Counted from the stretch's first letter, positions 32,201-40,426 are shown. The stretch is DNA of 40,458 nt from CAZSNT01 sp964607765 (GCA_964607765.1 CAZSNT010000091.1:1-40458); one strand, 5' to 3'. A program made the numbers and translations. Notes: generated by a model not told the origin, from the sequence alone.

Positions 32201-32761
32201 GAGACCGGGGCCCGGCCGCTGCACTATCCCACTGATGTGCAGCCTGTGCTCGACCGTCACTGCATCCGGTGCCACGGCGGCCCGGAGCCGAAGGCGGGGC
32301 TCGACCTGTCCGGCACCATGACATCACTGTTCAGCGTGTCCTACGAGAACCTGGTTCCGGAACGGCGTCGCGGCAAGGGCCGCAGCCGCAAGCGCTTCCC
32401 GCTGTTCCCGACCATTGGCGAGAACCACCCGAAGCCGGGGAACGTGCACTATCTGCCCGCTCGCAGCCTCGGGTCACACGCCAGTATCCTGGTAGCCATG
32501 CTGAGCAAGGGCAAGGTCCAGTTGAAGAACGCGGAGCACGCGAAGATCGCCGAGCGGCTTGCCGAGGTCCACGCCAAAATCGACCTGCCTGCGGCGGACC
32601 GGGTGCGTCTTACGACCTGGGTCGACTCGAACGGGCAGTACTACGGCAGCTACTTTGGACGACGCCACACCAAGCACCGGGCGCACCCGAATTTCAGGCC
32701 CGCACCGACACTCGCCTCCGCGCTCGGCACGCGCCCCATCAAGGCCGAGGAAAGTCGGTAG
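29282..32761 (+). CDS. HzsA-related diheme cytochrome-type protein with N-terminal LamG domain
   Basis: A 1159-aa exported protein. The signal peptide ends near residue 33; LAAC (26-29) also makes a lipobox, so lipid anchoring is possible. Residues 70-210 form a LamG/concanavalin domain (TVTAWVRTRTGG, DGKWHHVALVG, IYVDGKLD, ALDEVRVYERALS). Residues 300-430 are helical. From about 430 to 930 runs a beta-propeller-like region with TolB/PD40-type strands, as in the hydrazine-synthase-alpha-related proteins of planctomycetes. Two c-type haem sites follow, CIGCH (936-940) and CIRCH (994-998). It is not hydrazine synthase itself: the LamG domain and glycan context differ. ATG 29282 has GAAGGAG 9-10 nt upstream. 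Redox role on carbohydrates is inferred. Confidence 0.85.
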   Translation: MTTGNRIHGRCRTRSVRGLLPALLCLAACARAAEVRLVEQATWVASMIATREAAAADQTVVSEPVGLPDFGESPFTVTAWVRTRTGGTIFAKAPAKGRWVRQGKTLFVRGQKVCFDIGWVGAVTSRTSVADGKWHHVALVGTPGKQRIYVDGKLDVTGGLAGRADPKGAVARIGMTSSNFPSPSGLTGALDEVRVYERALSAAEVALLSAGAAKTVAGGLVGHWAFEGDGLDSSGGNNHAAQTRGAAFVPGKTGSALSLSGTGMVQLADGGGPSPAPTAPFWAALRRAFTSGAAQQEMAWEMEDGIWRRDWAAGDWAALAERYAAAAARSPRHARQARELAEAAADLAGLQRVRGLYLASRRVADLMSRLSEFDLAGLRTMLGHLASDGKASSTYRRQLDELEERVERWGDTPPDADRLAAWQADLRRLRHDVLFGSGPGPGCKRLLFVKRFKFQSNHYYTDYINGCRKFGGDLCVLHLGTGEVLDLCPEMGQGIFGRFDLSFDATRIVFAWKASPEVGFRLYEVGVDPATGKRRGDVRQLTHPPEREGRLQELYRRGYHHGTDDMDPCYLPDGGIVFISTRCQYGILCDSPDIFTTTVLYRIDADGGNLQKLTNSSVSESTPSVLNDGRVMYTRWEYLDKGAVANKCLWAIRADGTGQSEVYGNDIALPPTFHQGRAIPGSLTKFVMLGVPHCPQNGVGTVIRLDMSHNPRTRAPMTYITPDVDVRREGGFWHDSESKWGARRLFKEPFPLSESVFLASMSTDSNWKHPTAWDLVLLHESGDTCLVHRDPDIGCFQPIPLRPRSMPPVLRGVTDPDLAARGLAVCVVTDVYHGMEDVARGAIKYIRVNEQVPRPWSARRLWDGDLYDQQHACITKDTHLGLKVQHGVVPVEADGSAHFVVPADKNIFFQALDEHCMEVQRERTCVNYRPGEKRSCIGCHELPQDTPPPGVQRGAALQALRRPPSVPGPQPGEETGARPLHYPTDVQPVLDRHCIRCHGGPEPKAGLDLSGTMTSLFSVSYENLVPERRRGKGRSRKRFPLFPTIGENHPKPGNVHYLPARSLGSHASILVAMLSKGKVQLKNAEHAKIAERLAEVHAKIDLPAADRVRLTTWVDSNGQYYGSYFGRRHTKHRAHPNFRPAPTLASALGTRPIKAEESR

Positions 32762-32817
32762 GTCGAGGCTGGTGTTCGACGAGGAAGAGGAAGTGGGATC
32801 GAGCAGAGGTGAAGGAC

Positions 32818-34128
32818 ATGCAGACGCGCCCCAATATCATCTACATTCTGGCGGACGACCTGGGCTACGGCGACCTGGGTTGCTACGGCCAGACGCTGAT
32901 CCAGACACCGAACATCGACCGGCTTGCCGCGGAAGGGATCCGGTTCACGGACCACTACGCGGGTTCGCCTCTCTGCGCGCCGTCGCGCTGCGTTCTCATG
33001 ACGGGCCTGCACACGGGCCACTGCTACGTGCGCGGGAACCGGGCGCTGCCGTTCGAGGGCAACATGCCCATTCCTGCGGAGTCCGCAACCATCCCGGGAC
33101 TGCTCAAAGAGGTCGGGTACGCGACCGGCGCCATGGGCAAGTGGGGCTTGGGCTTCCCCGGTTCCGAGGGGGATCCCGTCAAGCAGGGCTTCGACCTGTT
33201 CTTCGGCTACAACTGTCAGCGTCAGGCGCACAGCTACTACCCACCGCACTTGTGGCGCAACACGGAGAAAGTGATGCTGCCGGGGAACGCGGACGGGCGG
33301 CAGGAGCAATACTCTCACGATCTGCTGGCCGAGGAAGCGCTGCAGTTCATCCGTGACCATGCGGGGGCACCGTTCTTCCTCTACCTGCCGTTCACTCTTC
33401 CCCACACCAGGTTCGAGATCCCGGAGCTGGGCATCTACGGCGACATGCCGTGGACCGCGGACCAGAAGGCGCAGGCCGCCATGATTTCGCGCCTGGACCG
33501 GGATGTGGGCCGCATCGTGGCGCAGGTGCAGGAGCTCGGGCTTGACGGGGACACGCTCGTGATGTTCGCCAGTGACAACGGCGCGCACGGCAGCGGCGGC
33601 ACCGTGCCGCACTTCAACGCCTCGGGTCCGCTGCGCGCGAGGAAAGGGGCTGTCTACGAGGGCGGCATCCGCGTGCCGCTGATTGCGCGCTGGCCGGGCA
33701 GGATCGCGCCCGGGACGGTCACGAGCCACGTGTCAGGTTTCCAGGACATGCTGCCCACGTTCCTGGAACTGGCAGGCGCAGTCCTGTCCGTGTGTACGGA
33801 CGGCATCTCGATGGTCCCCGCGCTGCTGAACGAGGGCTCACAGGCGCAGCACGAGTTCCTCTACTGGGAGCTCAAACGGGATGTGGCGGTACGCAGGGGA
33901 CGCTGGAAAGCCGTCCTGCCCGGGGGTTTGGGTGATCGGGACGCGCGTGTTGAGCTCTACGACCTGGAGACGGACATCGGCGAGCAGCGGGATGTGGCCG
34001 CCGCGCATCTGGAGCTGGCTGCGGAGTTGCACGACATCGCGACGCGCGCCCATCAACACTCGCCGTGGTTCGACATCACTTACGACGCGGAGGGAATGCC
34101 CTGCCCACTCGCCGGGAGAGCGATCTGA
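32818..34128 (+). CDS. Sulfatase (formylglycine-dependent, arylsulfatase type)
   Basis: A 436-aa sulfate-ester hydrolase. The active-site motif C-A-P-S-R at 53-57 (GSPLCAPSRCVLMTG) supplies the cysteine oxidised to formylglycine. Calcium ligands are expected at Asp13/Asp14 (LADDLGYGD) and in FASDNGAHG. GKWGLG matches the family's second signature. Unlike most such enzymes in glycan degraders, no signal peptide precedes RPNIIYILADD. The start ATG 32818 has GAGGTGA upstream, and the frame beyond it adds no hydrophobic segment. A cytoplasmic role on imported sulfated sugars is therefore possible. It follows the diheme gene by 56 bp. Its last codons and TGA fall in a family B repeat. Confidence 0.93.
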   Translation: MQTRPNIIYILADDLGYGDLGCYGQTLIQTPNIDRLAAEGIRFTDHYAGSPLCAPSRCVLMTGLHTGHCYVRGNRALPFEGNMPIPAESATIPGLLKEVGYATGAMGKWGLGFPGSEGDPVKQGFDLFFGYNCQRQAHSYYPPHLWRNTEKVMLPGNADGRQEQYSHDLLAEEALQFIRDHAGAPFFLYLPFTLPHTRFEIPELGIYGDMPWTADQKAQAAMISRLDRDVGRIVAQVQELGLDGDTLVMFASDNGAHGSGGTVPHFNASGPLRARKGAVYEGGIRVPLIARWPGRIAPGTVTSHVSGFQDMLPTFLELAGAVLSVCTDGISMVPALLNEGSQAQHEFLYWELKRDVAVRRGRWKAVLPGGLGDRDARVELYDLETDIGEQRDVAAAHLELAAELHDIATRAHQHSPWFDITYDAEGMPCPLAGRAI

Positions 34129-34170
34129 TTCACCCACGACGCAAGGTCGTGCGGGGGCCGCTCACGGCCT
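34122..34170. repeat. Single family B hairpin repeat at convergent gene ends
   Basis: GATCTGATTCACCCACGACG followed by CAAGGTCGTGCGGGGGCC matches the 48-bp unit at 24504-24676. It contains a CACGAC/GTCGTG hairpin. The copy includes the TGA of the sulfatase gene (34126-34128) and reaches the first base of the TAA complement of the DUF4091-like gene, so it may serve as a shared transcription end. Confidence 0.7.
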
Positions 34171-36524
34171 TATCGCCATTTCAGTGCGTTCTGGAGCTGC
34201 AGGATGCGCTGGGCGAGGATCCAGCGGTAGACGTCGAACGCTTCCGGGTCCCACATGCCGTCGAACTTGTACTTGGTCTGCACGTCGATGGCGTCCCAGA
34301 CGTATGCGAGGTCCGCCTCAGCCTTGCGGGCGAGGTCGTCCCGTCCGACTGCCTCCGCCCGCTGGATCCAGTGGTTCAGGGTCGTGATGTAGCGACCGTC
34401 GTCAATCCCCTCGCGGTAGGCTTCGTACATGGCCACCGGGATGGGCGCGCCATCGTCTGCGGTGCGATTGAAGAAGTCCATGGTGTCACTGTCGAGATAA
34501 TTCCAGGGATTGCCGCGGCTTGCGCTGTAGATCCACGGGATGAGCGTCCGGAACCCGGACCGCCAGAGGCCGAAGCCATAGGTCATGCGTGCGCCAGTGA
34601 CGGGTGTGTGGTCGTTCTCGCCGTTCACATGGTTGGGGTAGCACCAGTACTCAAGGCCGGGGCGTTCGCGCATGGCTGCCACGACTGTCTCGTTGTCCGG
34701 GTTGAACGGCTGGCAACACCACACGTCCACGTAAGGGCGCATGGGATCGAACTGCTCGTGCATCGGGTCAGCGGTGACGTAAGTACGCACACCGGGGACG
34801 CGTTTGATGGCTTTGAGCACCTCGGTCATGAACGCGACGGAATCTGCGCCTGTCGAGGGCTCGTCAACGGGGTAGTAGAGGAACTCCGGCCACTGGCGGA
34901 TCTTGCGTTCGGTCTCTATCCCGGCAACCATGTCGGTGATGGAGGCAAAGAACGGTTGGGGCGGGACCTTCACGCCGCGCAGGTGCGAGCCGACCGGTGT
35001 GTCGATGTACTCGCGATACGTCGCGAACGTTGGGATGCTGACAGGCAACGGACGGCGCATGCCGTGGTCGCGCAGCAGGTCGATCTTCTCCGCGAGTGTG
35101 TCGAAATTGAACTGCCACTTGCCGTCCTTCGGCGCCGGTGACCAAAGGTTCAGCGTGATGCCGTTCATGCCGTGCGCGACCAAGTCGCGGTGCTCGAGCT
35201 CCGCCCGGCGCCGGTACCACTGGCGCGAGAACGCATCGGGAGCGCGTGCCGCATTGTCGTACGGGTGCCGGTAGTAGAGAGCATAGGTCACGGTCGGGTC
35301 CTTCTCGAGCACGATCGGCACGACGCGCACCCGGACACGCACCTCGTGCACCGTTTCCCCGGCGCTGGCAACGGTCGCGCGCCCCACGTAGACTCCATCA
35401 GGCGTTTTCGGATCGATCCGTACCGTTGCCCACACCCGCAGGTTCTCGCCACGCGTCAATGCGAGAGGCGCGTTGTGGGGCATCAGGACGTCCGGTGCAC
35501 GGTAGTAGACGCCATCGGCCGTGTAGTTGGGCTTCACCCACATGTATCTGACCGTGCGAACGTCGATGTTCCGCGGCAGAATCCTGGCGCCACCGGCGGA
35601 TTCCAGCGCAGAGAACGCAACGCGCACATCAGCCAGGTCCCGAAGCGGAAGCATGGTGAATGTGAGCGGCTCGTACTCGCCCGGTGTGGCGAACACGCGC
35701 ACCTCCCGATCGATCTCACGGCGCAGCGGCACGGTGTTCGGCCAGATACCGGACAGGTAGTGCCGGTGATACGTGACCAGGCCGCGTTTATCCTCTACGT
35801 CGGTGAAAGCGGGCATGGGCGTGTCGTCGACGTGCGGGCGGTGCTGCCACTTTTCGAGCACGGCGTCAGGCAGCAGCGTGATGTCCTGCTCGTAGGGGGC
35901 GAGCACGTCACGTCGCGCACTGTCCCACTCCGCCTGCGGCACCACGACAAGGGCGTTCAGCAGCCATCGGTTCCGTGTGGTCAGGGCGAAGTCGAGCACG
36001 CCGTCAGACACCACGTGCATAGTCAGGATCCGCGTCTCGAACATGCCGGCGAACGTCGCACTCACGCGTGCCGCGCCGCACGCGACATGTACATCCCACA
36101 CGCGGTTCCGGTTACTGCCCCGTTCGCCCGGCCCTGAAGCGCCGACAATGAGCCATGCCCGGTACTGGCCCGCCGGCACGGTTACCCGGAACGTGGCCGG
36201 GCCGGCGCTCTCGACGTGGTCTTGACTCAGGGCGTTGGTGTAAGCGCCCGGTCGCGTCCAGCGGTTGTTGCGTGGGTTGAACGTCGGTTCGGCATCCACA
36301 GGCGCGTCCACGGCGACCGGGACGCCCCGGCCGTCCGGCCCGAACCAGCCCCACTCCTGACCGTCGGTCCATCGCGTCTCCGGCGTCACGGCGGAGAACC
36401 CCTCGGCCACAGGCGAGTCGGGCAGCCCGAAATCGAGGAGGACGGCGCGCGCGGCGCCGATATGGCAAGCCAGGGGCGCCGCGAGGATCAGCCACATCCG
36501 GAGTTGCTGTCGAAGACGGCTCAT
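34170..36524 (-). CDS. Exported DUF4091-like glycoside hydrolase with N-terminal beta-sandwich
   Basis: A 784-aa exported protein. The signal peptide covers about residues 1-27 (LRMWLILAAPLACHIGAARA). Residues 28-200 form a galactose-binding or malectin-like beta-sandwich (LLDFGLPDSPVAEGFSAV ... FRVTVPAGQYRAWLIVGASG). A beta-rich linker with FATPGEYEPLTFTMLPL and RIDPKTPDGVYVG leads to a TIM-barrel-like region (about 400-740). In it, FLYYPVDEPS offers acidic catalytic candidates and the helical end resembles DUF4091. I chose ATG 36524 because it overlaps the previous gene's TGA (ATGA) with GGGAGG 7 nt upstream; ATG 36539 is a second option. It is the last gene of a three-gene operon. Substrate unknown. 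Confidence 0.85.
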   Translation of the reverse strand: MSRLRQQLRMWLILAAPLACHIGAARAVLLDFGLPDSPVAEGFSAVTPETRWTDGQEWGWFGPDGRGVPVAVDAPVDAEPTFNPRNNRWTRPGAYTNALSQDHVESAGPATFRVTVPAGQYRAWLIVGASGPGERGSNRNRVWDVHVACGAARVSATFAGMFETRILTMHVVSDGVLDFALTTRNRWLLNALVVVPQAEWDSARRDVLAPYEQDITLLPDAVLEKWQHRPHVDDTPMPAFTDVEDKRGLVTYHRHYLSGIWPNTVPLRREIDREVRVFATPGEYEPLTFTMLPLRDLADVRVAFSALESAGGARILPRNIDVRTVRYMWVKPNYTADGVYYRAPDVLMPHNAPLALTRGENLRVWATVRIDPKTPDGVYVGRATVASAGETVHEVRVRVRVVPIVLEKDPTVTYALYYRHPYDNAARAPDAFSRQWYRRRAELEHRDLVAHGMNGITLNLWSPAPKDGKWQFNFDTLAEKIDLLRDHGMRRPLPVSIPTFATYREYIDTPVGSHLRGVKVPPQPFFASITDMVAGIETERKIRQWPEFLYYPVDEPSTGADSVAFMTEVLKAIKRVPGVRTYVTADPMHEQFDPMRPYVDVWCCQPFNPDNETVVAAMRERPGLEYWCYPNHVNGENDHTPVTGARMTYGFGLWRSGFRTLIPWIYSASRGNPWNYLDSDTMDFFNRTADDGAPIPVAMYEAYREGIDDGRYITTLNHWIQRAEAVGRDDLARKAEADLAYVWDAIDVQTKYKFDGMWDPEAFDVYRWILAQRILQLQNALKWR

Positions 36525-37834
36525 TGCGACGCCTCCCATGGGTTGGCAGCCAGTCGGATTTGCTGCCGCAGTCGCGTCAGCTCGAGCTCACCGCGCAGCA
36601 GGCGGCAATCAATGGTGTAGGCACCCGGCCGCCACGGCTGCCAATACAGGCGCAGCCGGGCAGCTGCGCCCGACGGCGTTGTCAGGCCGCGCCCCGCCGC
36701 CTTACCCGTTGCGTCCAGCGCAGTCCACAGCAGCGTCAGTGGCGCATCGTGTGAGCCGGCCACGTGCAAGGGCAAGGCCAGCTCGACCACGCTGCCGGGG
36801 TAGAACATGAATACGGCGCGGCTCGGACGGCCGAGCATCTTCTCCGGCAGGCCCGAGAGAGTGATCGCCCGCGACTGCAGCAAACGTTGGCCGCCAAATG
36901 CCTTGACCGTCAACGTTTTGCCGCGGTCTGCCGGCATCAGTGTGTAGGGCAATTCCATCGTACCTGTCATGATCTGCAGCGCAGCGTTGTCAAACAACAT
37001 CCTCGGCTGCCCGTCGACCTCGACCGCCATGGCGGTCAGCGCCTCCTTGCGCCCCGTGACGTCGAACCGGCACACGTTCCGGCCGTAGCGGAACTGCCCG
37101 AACGAGAAGTCTCTCAGTCCGAGCGGCAGGTTGAGCCTGTCGATCCCTGTCAGGGCCGCGTAAGCATCGAGTTCGTGGAACCCCGACACCGGTGTTGCCA
37201 GCGACGTCATGTAGACGCCGGTTGTGCGCCGGGCCCGGGCGATGTGGAACGACCACGGGCCCCGGACGGACTCGACGGGCAGGTTCGCCAGCGGCACGCT
37301 CATCTCCAGCGTCCAGTCGCGAGCCCCCACCGTTGCGGCCACTGTCGCGCCGCTGTCGTAGCCCAACTCCAGGGGCAGGCCCGCGCCGGCGCGGAACGCA
37401 TCCATGAGCACGCCGGCCGGATTCGCCACCAGCTGCACGTAGCGATCGGCGCCGCGTTCGCAAGGCACGATGAAGACCTCCACGTCGTCGTCTTTCCAGA
37501 CCTGGCTGTCACGCTCCGTGTGGCGCACGACCAGCTTCTCGACCAACGGCTCTTCGCAGAAGACGGCAATGTGCAGATGCTCTGTGTCCGCTGTCAGCAA
37601 CGCGCGGGTGGTGACACGCTCCGTGCCTGTCAGCGCCTGGCCACCGAGCTTGACAAAGCGGTCGAGAACGGTCGCACCGGCCCAGCAGGCATCGTTCAGG
37701 CGCCCATCGATTACCGGCGGGGTGGGCGTGACAGCCAACTGGTAGGTCGCCGGCTCCGCTCCCGCGACCCCGGTCACCAGAAGGAAGGCCGCGGCGCACA
37801 GCCACACACGCACTGCCGCGTGGGCTCGAGTCAT
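36521..37834 (-). CDS. Exported CBM9-like carbohydrate-binding protein
   Basis: A 437-aa protein with a signal peptide (1 to about 26, ending GVAGA) and a DOMON/CBM9-type module: PPVIDGRLNDACWAGATVLDRF, LLTADTEHLHIAVFCEE, VWKDDDVEVFIVP and WTLEMSVPLANL are the typical strands. The C-terminal 190 residues are beta-rich with no recognised family. I chose ATG 37834, which overlaps the upstream TGA (ATGA) and has GGAAG 5 nt before it; ATG 37846, preceded by GGAGG, is an alternative that adds four codons. The protein lacks glycosidase motifs, so it probably binds glycan for the enzyme encoded by the next gene, with which it overlaps by 4 bp. Confidence 0.85.
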   Translation of the reverse strand: MTRAHAAVRVWLCAAAFLLVTGVAGAEPATYQLAVTPTPPVIDGRLNDACWAGATVLDRFVKLGGQALTGTERVTTRALLTADTEHLHIAVFCEEPLVEKLVVRHTERDSQVWKDDDVEVFIVPCERGADRYVQLVANPAGVLMDAFRAGAGLPLELGYDSGATVAATVGARDWTLEMSVPLANLPVESVRGPWSFHIARARRTTGVYMTSLATPVSGFHELDAYAALTGIDRLNLPLGLRDFSFGQFRYGRNVCRFDVTGRKEALTAMAVEVDGQPRMLFDNAALQIMTGTMELPYTLMPADRGKTLTVKAFGGQRLLQSRAITLSGLPEKMLGRPSRAVFMFYPGSVVELALPLHVAGSHDAPLTLLWTALDATGKAAGRGLTTPSGAAARLRLYWQPWRPGAYTIDCRLLRGELELTRLRQQIRLAANPWEASQ

Positions 37835-38796
37835 GGGTGCTTCCATGGTTCCTCCACCGCTCGGAGTGAAACGGACCTGCGCCTCGTCTTGTCGGCCTCG
37901 AACACGATCAGCTGGTAGTCGCCCGGCGCAAGATCCAGTTCGGAGATGTCGCACTCGACCAACTGACGGCCGCGTCCCAGCGGCAGCATCTCACGCCGCA
38001 CGACACGCTCGGCAGACCGGATCGTGAACGGCACGCCGCGTTTGACGTCAGCCGGCGGGCCGACCACCGTGATCTGCAGCTTGATGAACGGCTGCCGGGC
38101 GTAGATGACCGGTGTCGCCACCTTCAGCTCGGCGACCTCGCAGGCCAGGGAACGAGTCAGACGGAACCCGCCCACATGGAATTGCACAACATCGTCGTGC
38201 GCGTAGCTGCTTTCACTCACCACGAAACGCAGCCGCGGCACACCGCCTTTGAGGGCCGGTCTCTTGGCGAAGATCTCAGCCACGGGCACGGACACGGGCT
38301 CCCACGTGTCCAGGGCCGGAAACTCCAGGGTTGGGTTGAACAGCGGCCGCTGCTCGCCCAATTCCCACACCAGCGCACGTTTGGGCAGCTTCTCGCGCGA
38401 GGTGCTCGCCAGGACCATGAACTCGAACCGGTCCCAGGCCTGCCACCGACGCTCAGCGCCCTGCAGGTTGATGTGGGCGCGCGGCCAGCCAACCGGATAC
38501 TTCGCCTCACCTGCGTGATGGTCCACCTCAAAGTACAGTTGCAGCGCGGGACCGCCCCACGGGCACTGGAGCGTGGATGGACGCGTACGGCACTCCTCCA
38601 CCGGATGCCAGTCCGCCGCATTGCCGAACCGGTCGAGCCAGAGGATCTCGTTGCCGTTCTCTGCCGTGATCCTCGGCGCGGATTGGGCAGAGGCACGCGC
38701 GCTCAGGGCCGCGGCCAGCACGGCCGCAGCGAGACAGGACCAAACACGCCAAACGCCGCGAAGACGTCCGCCGCCGACCGAATATGCCGGTTTCAT
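37831..38796 (-). CDS. Exported beta-rich protein, possible carbohydrate-binding module
   Basis: A 321-aa protein of unrecognised family. A signal peptide covers about residues 1-38 (RVWSCLAAAVLAAALSARASA). The middle resembles a jelly-roll with alternating strands: LQLYFEVDH, RFEFMVLAS, EPVSVPVAEIF, RLRFVVSES and VVQFHVGGFRLTRS. The last 100 residues look like an Ig-type beta domain (GDYQLIVFEADKT). I take ATG 38796, with GGGAG 9 nt upstream, as the start; the frame stays open to 40362 only as a shadow of the acetyltransferase gene on the other strand. First gene of the three-gene operon, overlapping the CBM9-like gene by 4 bp, which suggests equal production and a joint surface role. Confidence 0.8.
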   Translation of the reverse strand: MKPAYSVGGGRLRGVWRVWSCLAAAVLAAALSARASAQSAPRITAENGNEILWLDRFGNAADWHPVEECRTRPSTLQCPWGGPALQLYFEVDHHAGEAKYPVGWPRAHINLQGAERRWQAWDRFEFMVLASTSREKLPKRALVWELGEQRPLFNPTLEFPALDTWEPVSVPVAEIFAKRPALKGGVPRLRFVVSESSYAHDDVVQFHVGGFRLTRSLACEVAELKVATPVIYARQPFIKLQITVVGPPADVKRGVPFTIRSAERVVRREMLPLGRGRQLVECDISELDLAPGDYQLIVFEADKTRRRSVSLRAVEEPWKHP

Positions 38797-39123
38797 CAGG
38801 ATACGCTCCCGGTTGCTCACGAACCGCTCTCTGTTCCGTTCCCTGATCAATGTGCCGGGTGTAGACGCGGATGGCAACCGCCCGGGAGTGGGGCCGCATC
38901 GTGCCGCTCGGGGGCCGAGCGGCCTGCTTCCGCGCCCCGCGTAACTGGCCGGTTGCCAACCGCCAGCTCCGCGGGCTTGACCTGGGCCCGAACCTGAACG
39001 ACGGTGTAAGGGGTAGTCGTTGCGACGGCAGGAAGTGGCGAGGGCGAAGGACGAGTGGCGAGGAGTGAGATGAAGGGGGGACGGAGACTGGGACAGGAGT
39101 GGTCGCGCCCTGGAGAAGCGAGT
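38797..39123. other. Divergent intergenic region with a perfect hairpin
   Basis: Contains a perfect 9-bp stem, GCCGCTCGG/CCGAGCGGC, with a 3-nt loop at 38903-38923, and two direct copies of AGTGGCGAGG 20 bp apart (39034-39043, 39054-39063). No gene is evident. Promoters for the binding-protein operon (minus) and the acetyltransferase (plus) should lie here, but I cannot place them with confidence. Confidence 0.5.
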
Positions 39124-40356
39124 ATGCAGTCTGACGAGCAGGTACAGTTCGAACGTTACGACTCCGGCCGGGACGATGAGGACATTTTCCGCATGTTCCG
39201 CGAGATCGGCTGGCTGGATCCGAAAGAAGAAGAGCAGAAGGAGCAAGTCACTCTGTTCCTGAGGAGCGGCCGAGGGTGGGTGGGGCGCCTGAACGGCGCA
39301 GCCGAGTGTATTGCGGTGGATTCTGCGGGCACGATGCGGCACATGGCAGCGGACATTCCCTTGGCCGGGATCACGGGTGTGGCGACCAGCCTTGTTGCGC
39401 GCAAGCGTGGTCTGGCCACGGGTGCGGTGGCCCGACTGTTGGCGGACGAGGCCGCGGCGGGCTTTGCCCTGAGCGCCCTCGGCGTCTTCGATCAGGGCTT
39501 TTACGACAGGGCGGGATTCGGCGCCGGCTCGTACGACCAATACATCGAGTTCGCGCCCCGCCAACTGCAGCTGCCCGCGTGTCGCCGGTCGCCTGTGCGA
39601 CTCTCGAAGGACGATTGGCAGGACATGCACGCCTGTCGCCGGCGCCGGCGCCGCTGCCACGGTTCCGTCACGTTCGAGGATCCCGGAGTCACGCGCGGCG
39701 AGATGCTCGAAACGAAGAACGGCTTCGGCCTGGGCTTCCGCGACGAGGCGGACGGCGGCCTGTCCCACTTCATCTGGTGCCATCCCCGGCACATAGAGCG
39801 CGGGCCCTACGACCTGAACTGGATCGTGTGGCGCACGCGCGAGCAGTTCCTCGAATTGCTCGGACTGGTCAAAGGGCTGGAGGAACAAGTCCGGCTCGTG
39901 TCGCTGTGTGAACCGCCCGAAGTCCAGCTCCATGACCTGCTCGACCGGCCGCTCGCACACAAGGCAACGGCCGTCAAGTCGCGTATGGACTGGCAGGTGA
40001 GGATGTGCGATGTGCAGGCCTGTCTGGCCAAGACTCGGCTGACGTGCCCCGCGCTCCGCTTCCAGTTGGCCCTTGCCGACCCGGTTGCAGAACGTCTGCC
40101 TGCGGACGCCACGTGGCGCGGGGTGGGTGGCAAGTATGTCGTCACACTGGGGGATTCCTGCAGTGCGGAGCCCGGGGAAGAGAGCGGGTTGCCCACGCTG
40201 CGTGCCAGCGTCAACGCGTTCACGCGGCTGTGGCTGGGAGTCCGACCGGCATCCGGTCTTGCCATCACCGACGACCTGGCCGGTCCGCGCGAGCTGCTGC
40301 CGCAGTTGGACAACGCATTCCGCTTGCCCGTACCGCGCTGGGACTGGCACTTCTAG
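39124..40356 (+). CDS. Eis-like GNAT N-acetyltransferase
   Basis: A 410-aa acetyl-CoA-dependent acetyltransferase of the Eis type (tandem GNAT folds plus a C-terminal sterol-carrier-like domain; usual length about 400 aa). The first GNAT domain shows the acetyl-CoA signature as GVATSLVARKRGLATGAVARLL (around residues 85-105). FDQGFYDRAGFGAGS then resembles the segment carrying the family's catalytic tyrosine. The chain ends WDWHF; in mycobacterial Eis the C-terminal Phe carboxylate takes part in catalysis, and a terminal Phe is kept here. The start is ATG 39124 with GGAGAAG about 7 nt upstream; the frame opens at 39055 without a site. The substrate may be amines or aminoglycosides. Confidence 0.87.
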   Translation: MQSDEQVQFERYDSGRDDEDIFRMFREIGWLDPKEEEQKEQVTLFLRSGRGWVGRLNGAAECIAVDSAGTMRHMAADIPLAGITGVATSLVARKRGLATGAVARLLADEAAAGFALSALGVFDQGFYDRAGFGAGSYDQYIEFAPRQLQLPACRRSPVRLSKDDWQDMHACRRRRRRCHGSVTFEDPGVTRGEMLETKNGFGLGFRDEADGGLSHFIWCHPRHIERGPYDLNWIVWRTREQFLELLGLVKGLEEQVRLVSLCEPPEVQLHDLLDRPLAHKATAVKSRMDWQVRMCDVQACLAKTRLTCPALRFQLALADPVAERLPADATWRGVGGKYVVTLGDSCSAEPGEESGLPTLRASVNAFTRLWLGVRPASGLAITDDLAGPRELLPQLDNAFRLPVPRWDWHF

Positions 40357-40403
40357 CCCCAAAGTGAAGCGAGCGCCCAGGCTCGATTTGCGAATTCCCC
40401 TTA

Positions 40404-40426
40404 GTAACGCCTCAGTTACGTGAGGC
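40404..40426. repeat. Overlapping alternative hairpins after the acetyltransferase gene
   Basis: GCCTCA (40409-40414) pairs with TGAGGC (40421-40426). Interlocked with it, GTAAC (40404-40408) pairs with GTTAC (40415-40419). The two folds exclude each other. No T run follows. The remainder of 40357-40458 shows nothing else. Confidence 0.45.

Noticed and set aside
29282..32761. True hydrazine synthase alpha subunit (anammox)
   Set aside because: A LamG domain is fused at the N-terminus, no beta or gamma subunit genes are present, and the neighbours are glycan genes; only a distant family relation is supported.
37831..40362. 843-aa version of the beta-rich protein
   Set aside because: The upstream part is antisense to the Eis-like gene; a signal peptide begins at the ATG at 38796.
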